The translations under genes were made by a program, and so were the position numbers. Of a DNA stretch of 64,000 bases, positions 25,550 through 38,640 are shown one piece after another. Source of the stretch: Platycnemis pennipes (Eukaryota; Arthropoda; Insecta; Odonata; Platycnemididae); assembly GCA_933228895.1 (NCBI GenBank), contig OW121856.1, positions 114,551,163-114,615,162 on the forward strand, read 5' to 3'. The notes under the pieces were generated by a model. That model saw only the letters and a list, made by a program, of their open reading frames with translations, searched no databases and was not told the DNA's origin. Position 1 is the stretch's first letter, and every line of letters starts with the position of its first letter.

Positions 25550-26234
25550 GATGGATTTCGCCGCGGAAGGAAATCGGTGGCCCTTCACAGCTCTGCGGCG
25601 CGGCGTGAAAAAAGAAGATCGCAGTGCGTTGCAAGGCACTGGAACTTGCATGGGAACTTGTCGCCTTGTACCTTCAGTTTTTAAAAACCAGGACCTTCAG
25701 CAATATATTAATAATTTGCGGTGTATTACTTATAAAACTTTGAGATGGGATGCATACTGCAACGAAACATTAAACGACTGTGAGATACTATTCCATGTGT
25801 GTACGCGCAATGCAATAGTTACATATTCACTTAACTCTTATTTCTGGGATAGCTGTGACTTCTCTTCTTCGATTATAAATTTAACACTTCATAACAACCT
25901 TTATATTCGTAATGCATCTCATACGCGCTCATGAAAGTGCCCAATAGAACACATCCAAGAATGCTGGGCGATTCGAACTAACCGGGCATCCCTCTTCTTG
26001 CCGCTGGGATTCAGCAAGGCTGAATATTTGCGGCAGCCGCTAGCCGTTTAAGCGCTAGTCAGCGATGCTCAACGGTCTGACGTCATGATTTCCAGAGGCG
26101 TGTTCTCATTGGCTGATTTCTGCCGCTGGAGCTCTGCCGCCGAGCTATAAAGCCCCCTTTAGCCGTAACCACCGAGAGAGAAGGCCTGCGCAAAGCATGA
26201 GGTTTACGGAGTGACGTCATTGCGAGTGGAGCTA
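25550..26234 (+). repeat. left arm of a ~700-bp inverted repeat
   Basis: It matches the reverse complement of 29231-29931 over nearly its whole length, with a few substitutions and one indel of about 60-70 bp near 25645. Both arms contain a 70-residue open piece (RCITYKTLRWDAYCNETLND onward), which appears to be passenger sequence rather than a known protein. The left arm also has GGGGGCTTTATAGCTCGGCG at its outer side and the inverted form near 26135-26160, as if the arm were itself a small element with its own inverted ends. Confidence 0.88.
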
Positions 26235-26401
26235 CAATATTCCATAGAGGGTCTACGGAATTGCCAGAGCCGATTGTTGTTGACTGTTGATTGACACTGG
26301 TAAACACAAGGTCGCATTTGGAACGCTGGTTTTTGCAGTCTTTGTGCGCGCTTGATAAGTTGTTTTTCGCTGTATTGGTGAATATTTAGTGGTGTTGTGT
26401 C

Positions 26402-28392
26402 ATGCCTACATCCTGTTGTGTTCCACGGTGCCGCGGAAATTACAGGAACGGGTCTAAAGTGTCCGTTTTAAACATTCCAACGGAAGAGGACCTCCGAGCA
26501 AAATGGATACGCTCCATCAAAAGGGAGAAATTTGGGCCCTCCAAGAGAAGCAAGGTATGTGCTTGAGTTATTATCCCCACTAACGTATTATCATTTAAGT
26601 TATTGTTCCTATTTTTTGTATTTGTAACTAGAAATTGGTTAATTATTCTGAAAATTCGCTGCGTATTGGTAGCAATACTTGAGTTCATAAGTGTTGATTC
26701 CGATTAAACTCTCCTGTTTATTCTATGCTTATTATAAACCGTAATTTGTCGCGGTAAAAAGTATGGCTATTTACGCGGTGGGATATTAAAGTCATGGAAT
26801 ACTTTCAAACAAGCTAATTAATTTAGTAAGAAGGGTCTAAAAGGCATATGCCCGCTAATATTATGCAATTAATGGCTACTATTGTCATTTTGAAATCTTC
26901 CGAATATTTTTTCTCCCCGAAGAAGCATTGCTATCATAACGCAGGTTAATTTTTTGGCTTAACCTTTTGAGTAAACTCAAAGCCAATTTGTTTACATCTA
27001 CATCTACGCGATACCCTGCAAGCCATCGCGAGGGTGTGGCAGGGGTTATGTATAGTGACGACGTTAGATATATTTTAAGGACCCCTGCATATTATGCTAG
27101 GTTTGATCAGATAAACAAGATTAGAGAGATAGAATGCCGTACCGATAGATTCAAACTGTAATGTTTCCCAAGTAGATTAGAGAACACAATAGGTAGCATA
27201 GCAAAGGGATAGGTAGGTAAAAAATTGTTGGAGTAGTCTGTAGTGCATGAAGAATGTTTAATCATTTAGTTTTCTGGGGAAATGAAGAAAAGTACCTATG
27301 TTTTGAGAAAACTTTTCTGGCAAGTAACCACTTCGTCACTAAGTTGACAGTAACCATCTAGTTGCACGTGGATCTTATACCTAGCATTTTTCCATGCAAT
27401 AGTAGGTATCACTGTAGCTCTTAGTAGCATGTAAGTAGCGCACATTTGGTGAGCTTCACCCCCTGCCACGCACCCTCGCGGTGGCTCGCAGGGTATTAAG
27501 TAAATGTAGATTAGATCAAATGTAGGCATTTCATTTCAGATGAACAGACTGATTATGAAGTAATTTCCCATGGAAAATAAAATACGCGCAGCTCACCTTC
27601 GCTGGCTTAAATTTTGAGTGAGATTGAGGGTATCTCTTTGTAAATATGCTTGCTCACAAAAATACTTGTTCTCGAATGCAATCAACAGTTTCTTTATAAT
27701 TATGAAATGGTGAATTAAAATACATCTTTCTGCTGAAGACTGCCCATCCAAAAACATAAGTCGATTTATGATCTCACGTGGGGAGAACATTCGCGAAATA
27801 ATTGGTCGAGCGAATCGTAAATTGGGATTTGTGAAAAGGGTACTAGGTTAGTGCGAATCGACGACGTTGCAATGTCACACACCTTTTAGATGGCTTGCGG
27901 ACTATTATCTCCACTTTGATGTAGATAATTTTTAGCTGTAAACCCTTGCGAACTATGTAGACTGTGTAAATTTCATGACCAAGAGTTGGAAGGAAACCAT
28001 CTCTAGACTTTGAAGACTAGCCGAACTATTTCACCCAGCTCTGATATTAGTTTGAATTTAATTCACTGAATTGAAAGAATAATTCATATTCGCGTATCAT
28101 AAATAGGGGGAATAATAGATAAATTGTATTGGTATTCTGTATTAATATTACTGAAACTTTCCTCTTTAAGGTCTGTGAAGATCATTTTGATCCGCATGAT
28201 ATCTTGCGAGTTGTGGAGGAATACGAAGAGAATACAAGAAAAATACTGTGTTCTCCACTGAAATGGCCAAGGCTGAGATCAGGAACTGTCCCACCCCTGT
28301 CCCCGAACTGCCCAAAGTATGCACTTGTAGACATAGCGTCGTACTGCAATGAAGAGCTAGGTGTGTCCTACGTTATCCCTGGAAAATACTAG
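26402..28392 (+). CDS. THAP-domain protein, two exons
   Basis: Exon 1 is 26402-26554 (donor AAG|GTATGT) and exon 2 is 28171-28392 (acceptor CTCTTTAAG), both in phase 0, giving 124 aa. The protein starts MPTSCCVPRCRGNY and has the THAP C2CH zinc-binding set: C6, C10, C53 and H56 (VCEDHF), with W35 and the spacing typical of the family. SGTVPPLSPNCP follows, matching the conserved box after the domain. THAP domains bind DNA and occur in P-element transposases and in host genes derived from them. Little lies beyond the domain: no coiled coil and no catalytic RNase H-like part. An AATAAA lies near 28567. The gene sits between two ~700-bp inverted repeats and its intron carries a nested MITE. It may be a non-autonomous P-like passenger or a small host gene. 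Confidence 0.8.
26985..27525. mobile_element. MITE-like element in the THAP intron
   Basis: Left end ATCTACATCTACGCGATACC followed by CTGCAAGCCATCGCGAGGGT. The right end (27465-27515) carries the inverted counterpart, ACCCTCGCGGTGGCTCGCAG then GGTATTAAGTAAATGTAGAT. The ends are about 50 bp with mismatches. A chance-like frame (TRYPASHREGVAG) crosses the left end. I know this type of end from short repeats in arthropod genomes. Confidence 0.65.
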
Positions 28393-29230
28393 ACGGACAA
28401 CTTGGATCAATAGATGTAGATAAAATTCTGTTATGTGCAGCTACTAATATTTTTTAAATAATTATTGCAAAAAATAATGATTTGGTGGCTGAGGAAAAGA
28501 CAATGACGGCAAGATGTTTGAATATTTTTTCAAAATGTTGTGTATATTCTTGTCACATATTTGTTGTAATAAATTTATTTGCATTAAAATGTTTTGAGTA
28601 TCTCTTTTCTATCAGCCTAGGCCTTAAATAGCTTAAGTAGGAACATGATATCTGCTTGGCTGTTGGCTGAGATGTGCTTAAAACAGAGTAGGTGAGTGTG
28701 AAATTGAATATTTTGTTCCTCTTTACTAAAAGTATTTATGCCTTGGATTATGTAAGTTGCGTTTGTCAACTAAACTCAGCTAAGCATTGCGTAGATCAAT
28801 TTTTTCTCATGCCTTTCATATTTCAGGACCTATCTGCTTAACTCAAAGTTTTGGATTTCATGTCTCTTTAGCTCTTTGTGAACTCTTTAAAATACTATCT
28901 TCAAAAGCCTCCAATTGCTGATTTTATTGTGAAGCCTAATTATTCCAAGTCATTAGATCGTTCAGCAAGTAACGATTGATTTTCGCATTTCCTATAACTT
29001 CCGTGGTATAACGTTGGTAGTTTCGTTTATCCTAGAATCAATTCTCCGTTGACTTTAATTTTAAGAGGCAATAAGTTTACGAATTTCAAAGATAGACCTT
29101 TATCAATACCAGCACTAATGGCTTTAAGTTAACGTTCGGTCATAAGTACGGCTTTGTATAAGTAAAGTATACGTGCTGACAGAGCCGGGTGGAATTTTGC
29201 TTCGGTGGTTATGGCTGAACGTACGACCAT

Positions 29231-29931
29231 AGCACCACTCAGGATGACGTCACAACTCATCGCGCCGGCCTTAACTCTCGGTGGTTACGGCTTAGCTCGG
29301 CGGCAGAGCTCCAGCGGCAGAAATCAGCCAATGAGAACACGCCTTTGGATATCATGACGTCAGACCGTTGAGCGTCGCTGACTATCGCTTAAACGGCTAG
29401 CGGCTGCCACAAATATTCAGCCGGTGCTGAATCCCAGCGGCAAGAAGAGGGAGGCCCGGTTAATTCGAATTGCCCAGCATTCTTGGATGTCTTCTATTGG
29501 GCACTTTCATGAGCGCGTATGAGATGTATTACAAATATAAAGGTTGTTATGAAGTGTTAAATTTATAATCGAAGAAGAGAAGTCACAGCTTTCCCAGAAA
29601 TAAGAGTTTAGTGAAAATGTAACTATTGCATTGCGCGTACACACATGGAATAGTATCTCATAGTCATTTAATGTTTCGTTGCAGTATGCATCCCATCTCA
29701 AAGTTTTATAAGTAATACACCGCAAATTATTAATATATTACTGAAAGTCCTGGTTTTTAAATACGGAAATGAATTAAACTATTCCCATACTAAATTTAAC
29801 TATACTATGCCCAACTAAAATATACCTTATAACTTATAGGGGTGCCTTGCAACGCATTGCGATCTTCTTTTTTCACGCCGCGCCGCAGAGCTGTGAAGGG
29901 CCACCGATTTCCTTCCGCAGCGAAATCCATC
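29231..29931 (-). repeat. right arm of the ~700-bp inverted repeat
   Basis: Inverted copy of 25550-26234. It includes an extra ~70 bp near 29760-29840 (containing GTTGGGCATAGTATAGTTAA on its minus strand) that is absent from the left arm. It lacks the TATAAAGCCCCC stretch present in the left arm. Confidence 0.88.
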
Positions 29932-29949
29932 TAGGACGGCATTAAAACT

Positions 29950-32900
29950 ATTTTCAGCATTATTCCCTTAAATAGCTCCTTTCACAAACATCAGAATATG
30001 GTAAACTTGGGATATCGGATTTAAAAATACTAAATATTGATAAGAGCAACAAATTCATTATGTATACTTGTATGTATTCTATTTGGATACATGAACTTGC
30101 CTACGAAATGGGTTAACACGAGCGATAACTTATTGAGAGGTGAACAATTAATCATTTCGTAGCATGGCGTTACATGGTTGATTGCATTTCTTGGTGCGTG
30201 ATGCCTGTATATAAGCTAAACGAATAGAAATACAGGCAAGGAAACGTTAATAATTTTAAAGTGTAAAGGTATTAGTTGAAATATGCGAGGAAAAAGAGGT
30301 AAAGGTTGAATGTCTTAAATATCCGGAAATTAAAGTCATGGAGGGCGTTCATCGTTGTACAACCTTTACATATTTTTAACGTATTACTTTGGAGTTATTC
30401 AAAGCAAATGTTAATTGCATTCAATTTTATATTTAAAATTGATGTTTAACACAGAATCCGTATCTCGGAGATGCGACCCACTGTCAATCATGAGGAAGTA
30501 ATTTAAGAAGAATATTTTGGTTCATTTATAAAAAGGGATCTAGGAAACTACATTGATAATTTTCTATAAAGTAACTGCATCTAATTTGCACATAAGTTAA
30601 AATACGCTTCCAATCTTTGCAAGGCAAAGTCCTTCCGCTATCCTACCCTCCATTGTTATTTTGACTTAATTTCACTCTCCAATAGATGTCACTAGAGTCT
30701 TTACGATGGTTCTGGGTAGGCCGTGTGAACGCAGGTTAGTTTTAGCCGCCATATTAACTATCATTCTACCCTAGTAGTGTGAACGGGGCATTAAGTGCGC
30801 CCGGAAGACGTCGTAACACGGGCGGTCGACTCAATAAAAAAATAGTTTGACAAGATTTGGAGGTGAAACTCAAAACGTGACGTGTCGACACCTAGTACAT
30901 CTTAGAATGCCTACCGTAACTAGCTGAGATTTTAAAGGCAATTTCAGCCATGGAGCACGCAGTTCTACATACATCCGCTAGATGCCGGAACTTGTACAGA
31001 TTCATCATTCCTTCTTTACTATACCATGTATTCTTGATACTATTAATTCCGTTAATTTTTTCGTTTTAATCAAGTTTTCGGCGAGAAGTACAGCAACCCT
31101 GAATGGGAAACAGTGCATGATTGATTAAATAAGGAAAAAGTCCAAGCTCAACTTGCTAATTTCGCGTACACACGGCTAATTACTAATTGAGAAGCCACAC
31201 TAATCACTAAATTCTTGGCAGTTTGCTCTAAGTTTACTATTCCAAGACCGTTCTACTTCATACACGAAGTAAATACTGCATTATCTTCATCGATGGAAAT
31301 TAAATATCGTCGCCAGATGTATATGACAAGGCGCAAACTCTGAAAATAAATACGTGGACAGGAATTCATATTCAAAAGAAATAGAAATTTGTACCTTTTG
31401 TACAAGAAGAAGTTTATTTGATTGGCAAAAAATACAAATACACCAGTGAACATCTATTGGTCAAATCACGATTTGACCAATCGTCATTTTTCAAGATAGA
31501 GGTAACAAAATATAAATAAGCTATTTTTATTCAGTAACCCATCTGCAACCTCCATTACAAAAACCTGCTTGTTACGTAAACGATTAATTGTCAGACACCA
31601 GAAATAATTTTTCGTTAAGATCTGCACAAGTCCCACAAAATATCAATGATACAGCAAGTGACTCACTTGCAACAATTTGATTTAATAAAAAAACTTTACC
31701 ATAGCCACTGTGCCATAGCTAACAGTGAATTCACATCAACTGCATGCTAATTGATTCAACAACATAAAAGGCATTAAAATTAATATTTAACTGTAATAAC
31801 ATCTATTCCAATTAAACATGGAGGGGCACAGAATTCACAATTGACATAAAGTCATAATGATCCTTCGTCAATGACAGGTTCATAACAATGGACATAAATA
31901 AGTTGCTTATCTACACTACCAGGCCAATATGCCTTGAAACTACAGAAATTTGAATGAATTGCTATGAAATCCAGGAAAAATTTGCATTAAAATATATCAG
32001 GACCTAAGTTAATTAATGCCCTGTGCTTGCCATTATTTAGGATTAATAACATAGATGCACACACTAGCACAGATGCACAAACTTCAGTGATGAGGTCCAC
32101 ATCACAATGAAAACAGGTTTAACACAGCTTTGATTTTATGTCTTAAGACGCATGTATGTCATATGGCAATGATAGGTGGAGAAAGAACTCCCCAAATCAG
32201 GATTGATAACGAACCCATGATTGTATCTAAAGTACAACTGGTACAACAGAACTCCCATAATTATTTTGTATTTAAATACCCCACATTCTAAAGCGATCGA
32301 AAATTGTACTAAAAAAACTCAAGCATAAACTCATTTCTGCAGAGCAATGAGCTCTGACAAAACAATGTTTTGATTTGAGGACCATACATTTCCTAACCCC
32401 CGATAACTAATAAATTGTAATGAATCATAATTTTTAGCCTCGATAGGAATATCCCTTGAAGTTATTCAAACAAGCAACCCCACAAAACAAGCCCATTTAC
32501 AAACACCGTGTAGGATATAATCAATTAATACTAATAGCACATAAGTTTACAATAACAATACTGATACAAAAGTATACATTTTGAAAAAAATCTATTTCCC
32601 AGGTCATTATAGAGCTATTACGACATAACCAACCAAATAACTAAATCAGACAAGGATGGGAACTAAATTTTCCAAGGCCAAGTGAAACCTTCAACGACAG
32701 GAGTTTAAATACATCGTCAAGGAGGTGTCCTACCCTTAAAATATGTTGTCTTGCAACGAGGTTCAGTATTAAAGAGTTTAGGAACATAATTAATATAATT
32801 TAAACGAGGATACTTACGAAATTTTTTTTAACACAGTCCAGGTGAACTGTGGTTCGAACACACACCCCTAAGAGCTAAAGAAGTCACTCGGGTCATCAAA

Positions 32901-33560
32901 CGTTATTAATAGTAGTACGTATTGCTCCCCAAATACAATTAAGTGCTTCACAAAAAAACACCTGGATAATACAATTGGAGGACGAAGGTAGAAAGCAGCA
33001 GACTTACACATTATGATGAGTGAAACAGGCAAAACTTTTACGAACATGCGATGTACGTCGAAATGTTTCCTTGGCACTTACGACCAGCAAGAAGACATCA
33101 GGGACAATCCATTGCCTAGAAACTCGTGAGTGGCGAAGGAAAGCCAACCTATGTATGTCCACAAACACTTTACATAGACCACCTCCACAAAGCAAACAAG
33201 ATCATTGCTATAATGTTGTTGTTTATGTCACTCGTCTTATTAACGTTAACCTTTAGCTGGCAAGTATTTACAAGGTCATGACGCAGTAGCGAGACTTAGT
33301 CGAAAAAACTTCCTCAAAATGACGGTTATTTGAAAGTTAACATTAGCTTTTCAGCACATCGGCAATCGCTTCCACACTTTCACTATGCCAAACGGGGCTT
33401 AAATCGTGCTAACTACGCTTAAACAAACTGACCATAACAAGATATGAATTCAGAATTAACAAAGCACATGTCGCATAAACATTCTTGATACACTTTCTCC
33501 TACAGTAAACGACTAAAAACACAATCAGGAACTAAAACACCACGAATAACACACTACCAT
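29950..33560. other. no gene recognised
   Basis: AT-rich, single-copy-looking DNA with only short chance frames. Around 32860-33200 the base composition is more balanced and a minus-strand frame of 63 codons exists, but I recognise no protein. Confidence 0.4.
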
Positions 33561-33666
33561 CTCTCGAGGCTCTGCGTGTTGACTAATGCGTTGCTACAAA
33601 TTTGAATGCAAACGTTCGCTTCCCCGGCCAATTACAGACGAGCCTCAAAAAATGTATAAAATAAAA

Positions 33667-33740
33667 AAAATAGTTCCGACTTCCGGTAGACAAAAAAAAT
33701 ATTTAAAAAATAAAAAAGTAGTTCCGACTTCCGGTAGGCG
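33667..33740. repeat. short tandem duplication
   Basis: TAGTTCCGACTTCCGGTAG occurs twice, about 50 bp apart, separated by A-rich sequence. It is a local duplication upstream of the gypsy fragment. Confidence 0.6.
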
Positions 33741-33877
33741 CTTTAAGATGGCTCAGAACGCAGTCAATGGTTTGCCCGGGAAGATGAACGGGGGTGCGCC
33801 GTAATCGGGAGGGCGTCATTCATTCGCATCGCGGCTGAGAATTCGAAAAGGCCCGCCAGAAGGAGTGTCAGAAAGGG

Positions 33878-34240
33878 ATGCATTCTAACTTTCGAATCGG
33901 AGATGTCGTTGTTCTCAGGATGGTGTCCGATTCCAGACTCGGTTTATTTCATAAGTTTTTCCATTTGTTTACCGGTCCTTTTAGAAACTCCAAAAGGGCT
34001 GGGCCTAACGCGTACATTTTGTCTCGGGAAGACGAATCCGAGTTAGGCACTTACAACGTGTTTCCTTCGGTTCCTTATTGGGTGATAAGGAATCACCTCA
34101 AGTTATTTTGTTTTCGTTTTTCGTGCAACCGCGAACTCATTTTTTCTTGCGTCCTTTTTCATCCCGCGAGAAAGAATTCCTTCGTGCAGGGGCCGGTCTA
34201 CTCGTGTGGGGGCGTAGCCTTGGCGCGATAGCGGTGAAAC
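33878..34240 (+). pseudogene. Ty3/gypsy integrase C-terminal fragment
   Basis: The plus-strand frame reads FRIGDVVVLRMV, then LFHKFFHLFTGPFR, AGPNAYILSREDE and GTYNV. This is the GPY/F-type module at the C-terminus of gypsy integrases. After GTYNV the frame shifts, and the tail continues in another frame (KESPQVILFSFF). No reverse transcriptase, protease or integrase core is present, so this is a truncated remnant. Confidence 0.7.
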
Positions 34241-34587
34241 GGCTCGCGCGGTGGTTTGAATAACCGCCCTAGCCAATACGACCTTCTATTATTTGTACAA
34301 GCTCCAGTCGCATGACCCCGGCGAGGTAAGAGAGGGAGAGGTGTATGGCGATCTCGCACACTGGGAGAAGTGAAGGAGAGAAGGACGCCAGGGAGGAGGA
34401 GACGAGAGAAGAGTGCGGGAGACCAACAGCCGCGCTCGGGAGACGTGCGGTGCCAACGCCGCCGCCTCCTTCTCATACCAGGGCCGGGAGAACCACGTGT
34501 CTCTGCTTCAATAGTACTGTAGTAAGTACTGACCACCCCACTATTGACAGTACCTACCGCCAGTGTAGTGCACTCCCATTCTGTCCG

Positions 34588-34650
34588 CCGTGGCCCAGTG
34601 GGGCGGAGGTTAAAAATCCAAACGCCCGAGTTGACTCCACCGTTTCAGCT
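34588..34650 (+). other. possible tRNA-derived SINE head (Pol III boxes)
   Basis: TGGCCCAGTGG at 34591-34601 fits the Pol III A box (TRGYNNARNNG), and GAGTTGACTCC at 34628-34638 is a weak B box. A cloverleaf could not be folded with confidence. No oligo-A or clear 3' end was located. Confidence 0.35.
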
Positions 34651-34659
34651 GCGCGTACT

Positions 34660-35265
34660 TTTGCTACCAAAGGCTTTTTTTACTATCAGTTCAATCTGAT
34701 TTCTCTGTGTAACTCACCTCCCGTCCGAAAATCAGTCCAAAGAAATAAGAGAAAGGACGAGGTACATATTTTGTCAAAGGGTTTCATCTCATGTAATCTA
34801 CTCGTGTCCATTCCATGCCATCCATCATTTGTTTTCGTCGACTTATTGTTAGTCATTACCGTTCATTCCTCAGTAATGTTTCACCGCTCACCAGTCCATC
34901 CATCCTTCACGTAAGAGTGCATTTTCTTCGTACTTGTGGAATAGATGTTCGTTTCTTCTCGAGAGCGCTTTTCCTCCCCGAACAGCCTCCGCTTCAATTG
35001 TCCGCTCACCGCCGCACAGTGGTCGATTTTCGAGTATTAGAGGGACAAAATTATTATTTCAGTTTAAGCGATCGAATAGCCTTGTTTTAGTGGAAAATTC
35101 TGGAATTATGAACCTGAAAAGCAGCACAACATGAAAATATAGCAATAAAATTGGGCTCCATGGGTAATTCTACGTTGTTAGCTAAAGTTTCGCTGTCAGT
35201 TTTATCATCTAAAAGTTGAAGTAAAGAAAGTTTCTGCTTTGTATTCCAATGGAAAACAAATAATT
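34660..35265. other. no gene recognised
   Basis: Open frames cross this stretch on the plus strand but show no recognisable protein features. Confidence 0.35.
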
Positions 35266-35269
35266 AGTT

Positions 35270-36850
35270 ACTATACGCATAAAAATATGGTTGCAGGTAT
35301 TTCAATATATTTTTGTAACATTAACTTATTTTCTTGCAAATTGTTTAATGCATAAAATATTTTAATCAATTTTACTTCATTAAAATTCATTAAATAAAAT
35401 ATATATTCTCTCCCCCTATCCGTTGAGGCGTCATTTAGCACATGTACAGGATTTTTCAGTTTACTTATCACAGCACTAGGCAGTTGGCTACAGTATACAA
35501 TTGGTAATTTTCTAAGGGAGGAAATTATTAGGTCGGAAGGTGTTAATATTAGATTCAACAAGTCTTGATTAGTGTTCTCTCTTGACATATTTCGAAAGTG
35601 ATGCTCCTTGTGTCACGTCTCATGCACTTCCTTAATTGTTGGCAAGTTGTAAAACCATGATTTCAATCAGGTCTGCTCCATCAATCGAAATTTTATGGGC
35701 ACTAGTAGGATTTTAAAGCTACTTGCAAAGGCTAACACAGTTTAAAAGTGTCATGGGCATACTTTCCAATTTTGCGTTAAGTCCATATCCACTTGATATG
35801 GCTTACAAAATAACGGAACCGTTCAACGTCTCGTCAACTCCAGTAATTTCCGCAGCTTTCCTTGGGTTTTCAAAGAATCGGCGAGAGGTGTTACCATCGT
35901 CGGTGGTTCCACATCCTTGTTTTACTACATCATCTAGGAGGCCTTTTTCCGATCTAAACTTACTTATTATCTCTCTTTTTTCTAAACTGATAAGCGTCTT
36001 TTGCTCTCTGATTTCCACGGACTTGCCATTTCTGAATTTTTAGCCTGCAGAATATATGCAAGACACTCGATAAATCGAATAGAGCATGCAGTGTAGATAA
36101 GCCAAAGTTAAATTCTAACATATCAACAGGCCGTTTTTTAATAGTTTCTAAATTGTCCATGTCTTTCGGAGAAGCACAACAGATGTAGCACACTTGCGCT
36201 GATTAATTATTCGTCAAAGAGTTGCAGACATTGCCATCTACCATTGTATTTAAAAGAAAATTTTCAATAATTCTCTCAATTACTTCACTCAATGTTTAAT
36301 TTAGTTAGCATCAAATTAACTATTTGATTCTCAATTTAGAGGATTTCTTCTCTGATTTTATCTCGAGTTTCCTTCACAAATTGAAAACAAATAGGTCAGC
36401 AAAATCTCGTGGAGGACGAATTTTCCATGCATTCACTTTTTGATTAATTTATTATTCCTCAAGTTGAAGTTGTAAGGGAACAATTAACGTCAGAAGAATG
36501 TCGGAATCCGAAGATTGCCGATTTTCGGAAAATCTTTGCTTTGATAGGGAGTATTCTGAACTGCCATCGTAGCCCCATTTATTACTCATTTGAATTAATA
36601 CTTTGTTGTATCGTATTGTTGTTTTAATTGATAATTGTACTTTCACCAGACTTATCGCTGTATGATCTAATAAATTTTGTAATTTAGCCTCCGCTAAGGT
36701 TTCTGATACAATGAACGCTTCCTGTATAGTGTAACAATCCATTTTTGCCTTTAAAACTGAGGGGTACGAAAGATAAATATAAAAATTTCTTTCTTTAGCT
36801 CCCTTTTGAAATGAGATGTATTGATGTTTTATTAATTTTAATTCTACCAT
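35270..36850 (-). pseudogene. decayed repetitive transposon-like ORF
   Basis: Minus-strand pieces in order: YPSVLKAKMDCYTIQEAFIV and NKWGYDGSSEYSLSKQRFSE, DSDILLTLIVPLQL (36850-36452), FQFVKETRDKIREEIL near 36360, then CYICCASPKDMDNLE and LEFNFGLSTLHALFDLSSVL with RLKIQKWQVRG (36193-35960). EKGLLDDVVKQGCGTTDDGN with TSRRFFENPRKAAEITGVDE (36018-35803) follows, and a C-terminal piece lies at 35588-35271. This peptide order belongs to a repetitive protein family that I know from aphid, other insect and hydra genomes. It behaves like a transposon ORF, but I cannot name its superfamily. At least four frame breaks make it inactive. Confidence 0.6.
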
Positions 36851-38040
36851 ACTATATTAACGAGGGCTATCTCGAGAAGACTTGTTAGTGGGTCGAATTC
36901 TAAAAGCATATTACATAACATAAGAACCTTACGTTACACTCAGTTTGCACGGCATTGTATCATAAATTTTATTAGAAACGTTAGCAAAATTACTATTGAG
37001 TATTTACCTGAAACATCGCTTTCCACCATGATCGAACAGTTAACCAACAATCCCAGCAATCACCAACAATAAGAATGTTTTGCATGACAAATACCTACTA
37101 CTCTCTAATTAGAAATCTCTTCACGAGATGGCGTGCACGGCTCCTAAAAAATGAGATTAACTTCTTCCGGCGCAAGTGGGCGCAAATACCGCTGTTACTG
37201 GTTCACAGATACCTAATGAAGGATTATAATGTGCCAAATTTTTACGTGAAACCTTGTGAAACTTTTTTTGTACGCCAGCTCTAAAAATCCATCGTGAAAA
37301 AATTAATGATTATTTTTAACGAATTGTTCAGCGATACTTATCACACCCAACCTTTCAAATTTTCTTAAATATTAATTTGCGAATACTCACTTGATATATC
37401 TTCTCTATCTAGCGTGAAGGTTTTCAAAATGTCACTTAAGCTCGAATCGATATGCACTCCGAATGTGACTGGTGCGCTGTGACCACGGAGTGCGACTAGA
37501 GGCCCAGAAATTCATTCTTCCAATTTAATGTACCACTACCGTCAAACAAACCAGCATTTTCAGTATAATTTCTTCTCGGTCCATTGGCTACGTATTAAAC
37601 ACAATGACACATTAATACAACGAACTTGTATTTTATACTTCTGTGTGACTCTAAATCAGTGAAATCGACCACTGTGCGCCGTCGCGATCGGAGGCTCAGC
37701 TCCGCAAGGGCCCCACCCCAAAAAAAAATATGTATCGTAATCCACTCTACCAGCTGACTAGCTTGACCTCGGTTTTGTGTGGCACCCCTGTCGTTCCGCA
37801 TAAGGCCTTTCCTTCCTTTCTCCAGATAAGTCCCCTTTTCAATCACAGCGGACGGAAGGGCAGGAGGAGGGGGGGGGGGGAAAGAGAGGGTTGGAGGGGG
37901 GGGGGGATGTTTGGAGGAATCGCCCAGCCACGTGTCACACGTCACAATATGATACGTAGGGATCCAGGGAAATAGCTTTGTCGCCATAACGCGACTTTGC
38001 ACGAAAATGCGGCCATAAAACGATAAAACACGAATTCGCA
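36851..38040. other. no gene recognised
   Basis: AT-rich, with a G-run tract (about 37860-37915, two runs of nine or more G). No coding sequence recognised. Confidence 0.4.
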
Positions 38041-38300
38041 GCGTTTACACATAGCAGTTGACTGCCATGACAGTAGCGAGATGCGCGATGTTTCTACATC
38101 GCTACTGTCATAGGGCGCTTTCAATTTGCGGCTACCATTGAGGTCATACCTCAATGGCGGCTACAGGCGATGGCCACGCCGCCATGTGCTTTCCATTTAG
38201 CTGGTGGCTCTTGAGGAGAGACGAACAGATGAAAAGCTGTTGGCGTAATATGACCTCACGTCAAACAATGTATCGACCAATACATTTATTAGGACCAAGG
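38041..38300. repeat. host repeat family, copy 1
   Basis: Begins near GCGTTTACACATAGCAGTTG, contains a hairpin with a 13-bp perfect stem (ATGACAGTAGCGA and its complement, 38067-38112), a second palindrome at 38138-38160 around CCTCAATGG, and GGTGGCTCTTGAGGAGA onward to 38276. Its start recurs at 38513. Its last 70 bp recur at 56612, directly after the Polinton. It looks like a short dispersed element. Confidence 0.6.
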
Positions 38301-38512
38301 AGAGTAGAGAATTCTCTAGTTTCCTTGATAAGGACAAATCCCTTCTTTGCTACTTTCTTGTTTACCCTCCAATTCACAAAACTAACTGCGCAAGCGTGAA
38401 GGAACGCCGGTACCAGCTGCGTTTCATTTTTCATTTGCACCCTGGCGATCGACGGCTCCTGCGTTCGATAATCGGCTATCGCCGTTCCTTAATGAAAAGA
38501 ACCCTATAAAGG

Positions 38513-38640
38513 TGCGTTTACACGTAGCAGTTGACTGCTATGACAGTCGCGATATATCTATATCGCTACTGCTATGATGCGTCTGCACCAACTTCTATGC
38601 AGCTTAAAGCCGCTATTTAGGCGTTGCCACAACAAATAAA
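38513..38640. repeat. host repeat family, partial copy
   Basis: GCGTTTACACGTAGCAGTTG and a hairpin around GCGATATATCTATATCGC repeat the start of the copy at 38041. Confidence 0.55.

Noticed and set aside
34198..34914. 189-codon plus-strand and 112-codon minus-strand frames near 34.2-34.9 kb
   Set aside because: GC-rich overlapping frames without recognisable domains, next to a gypsy remnant and a possible SINE; probably chance.
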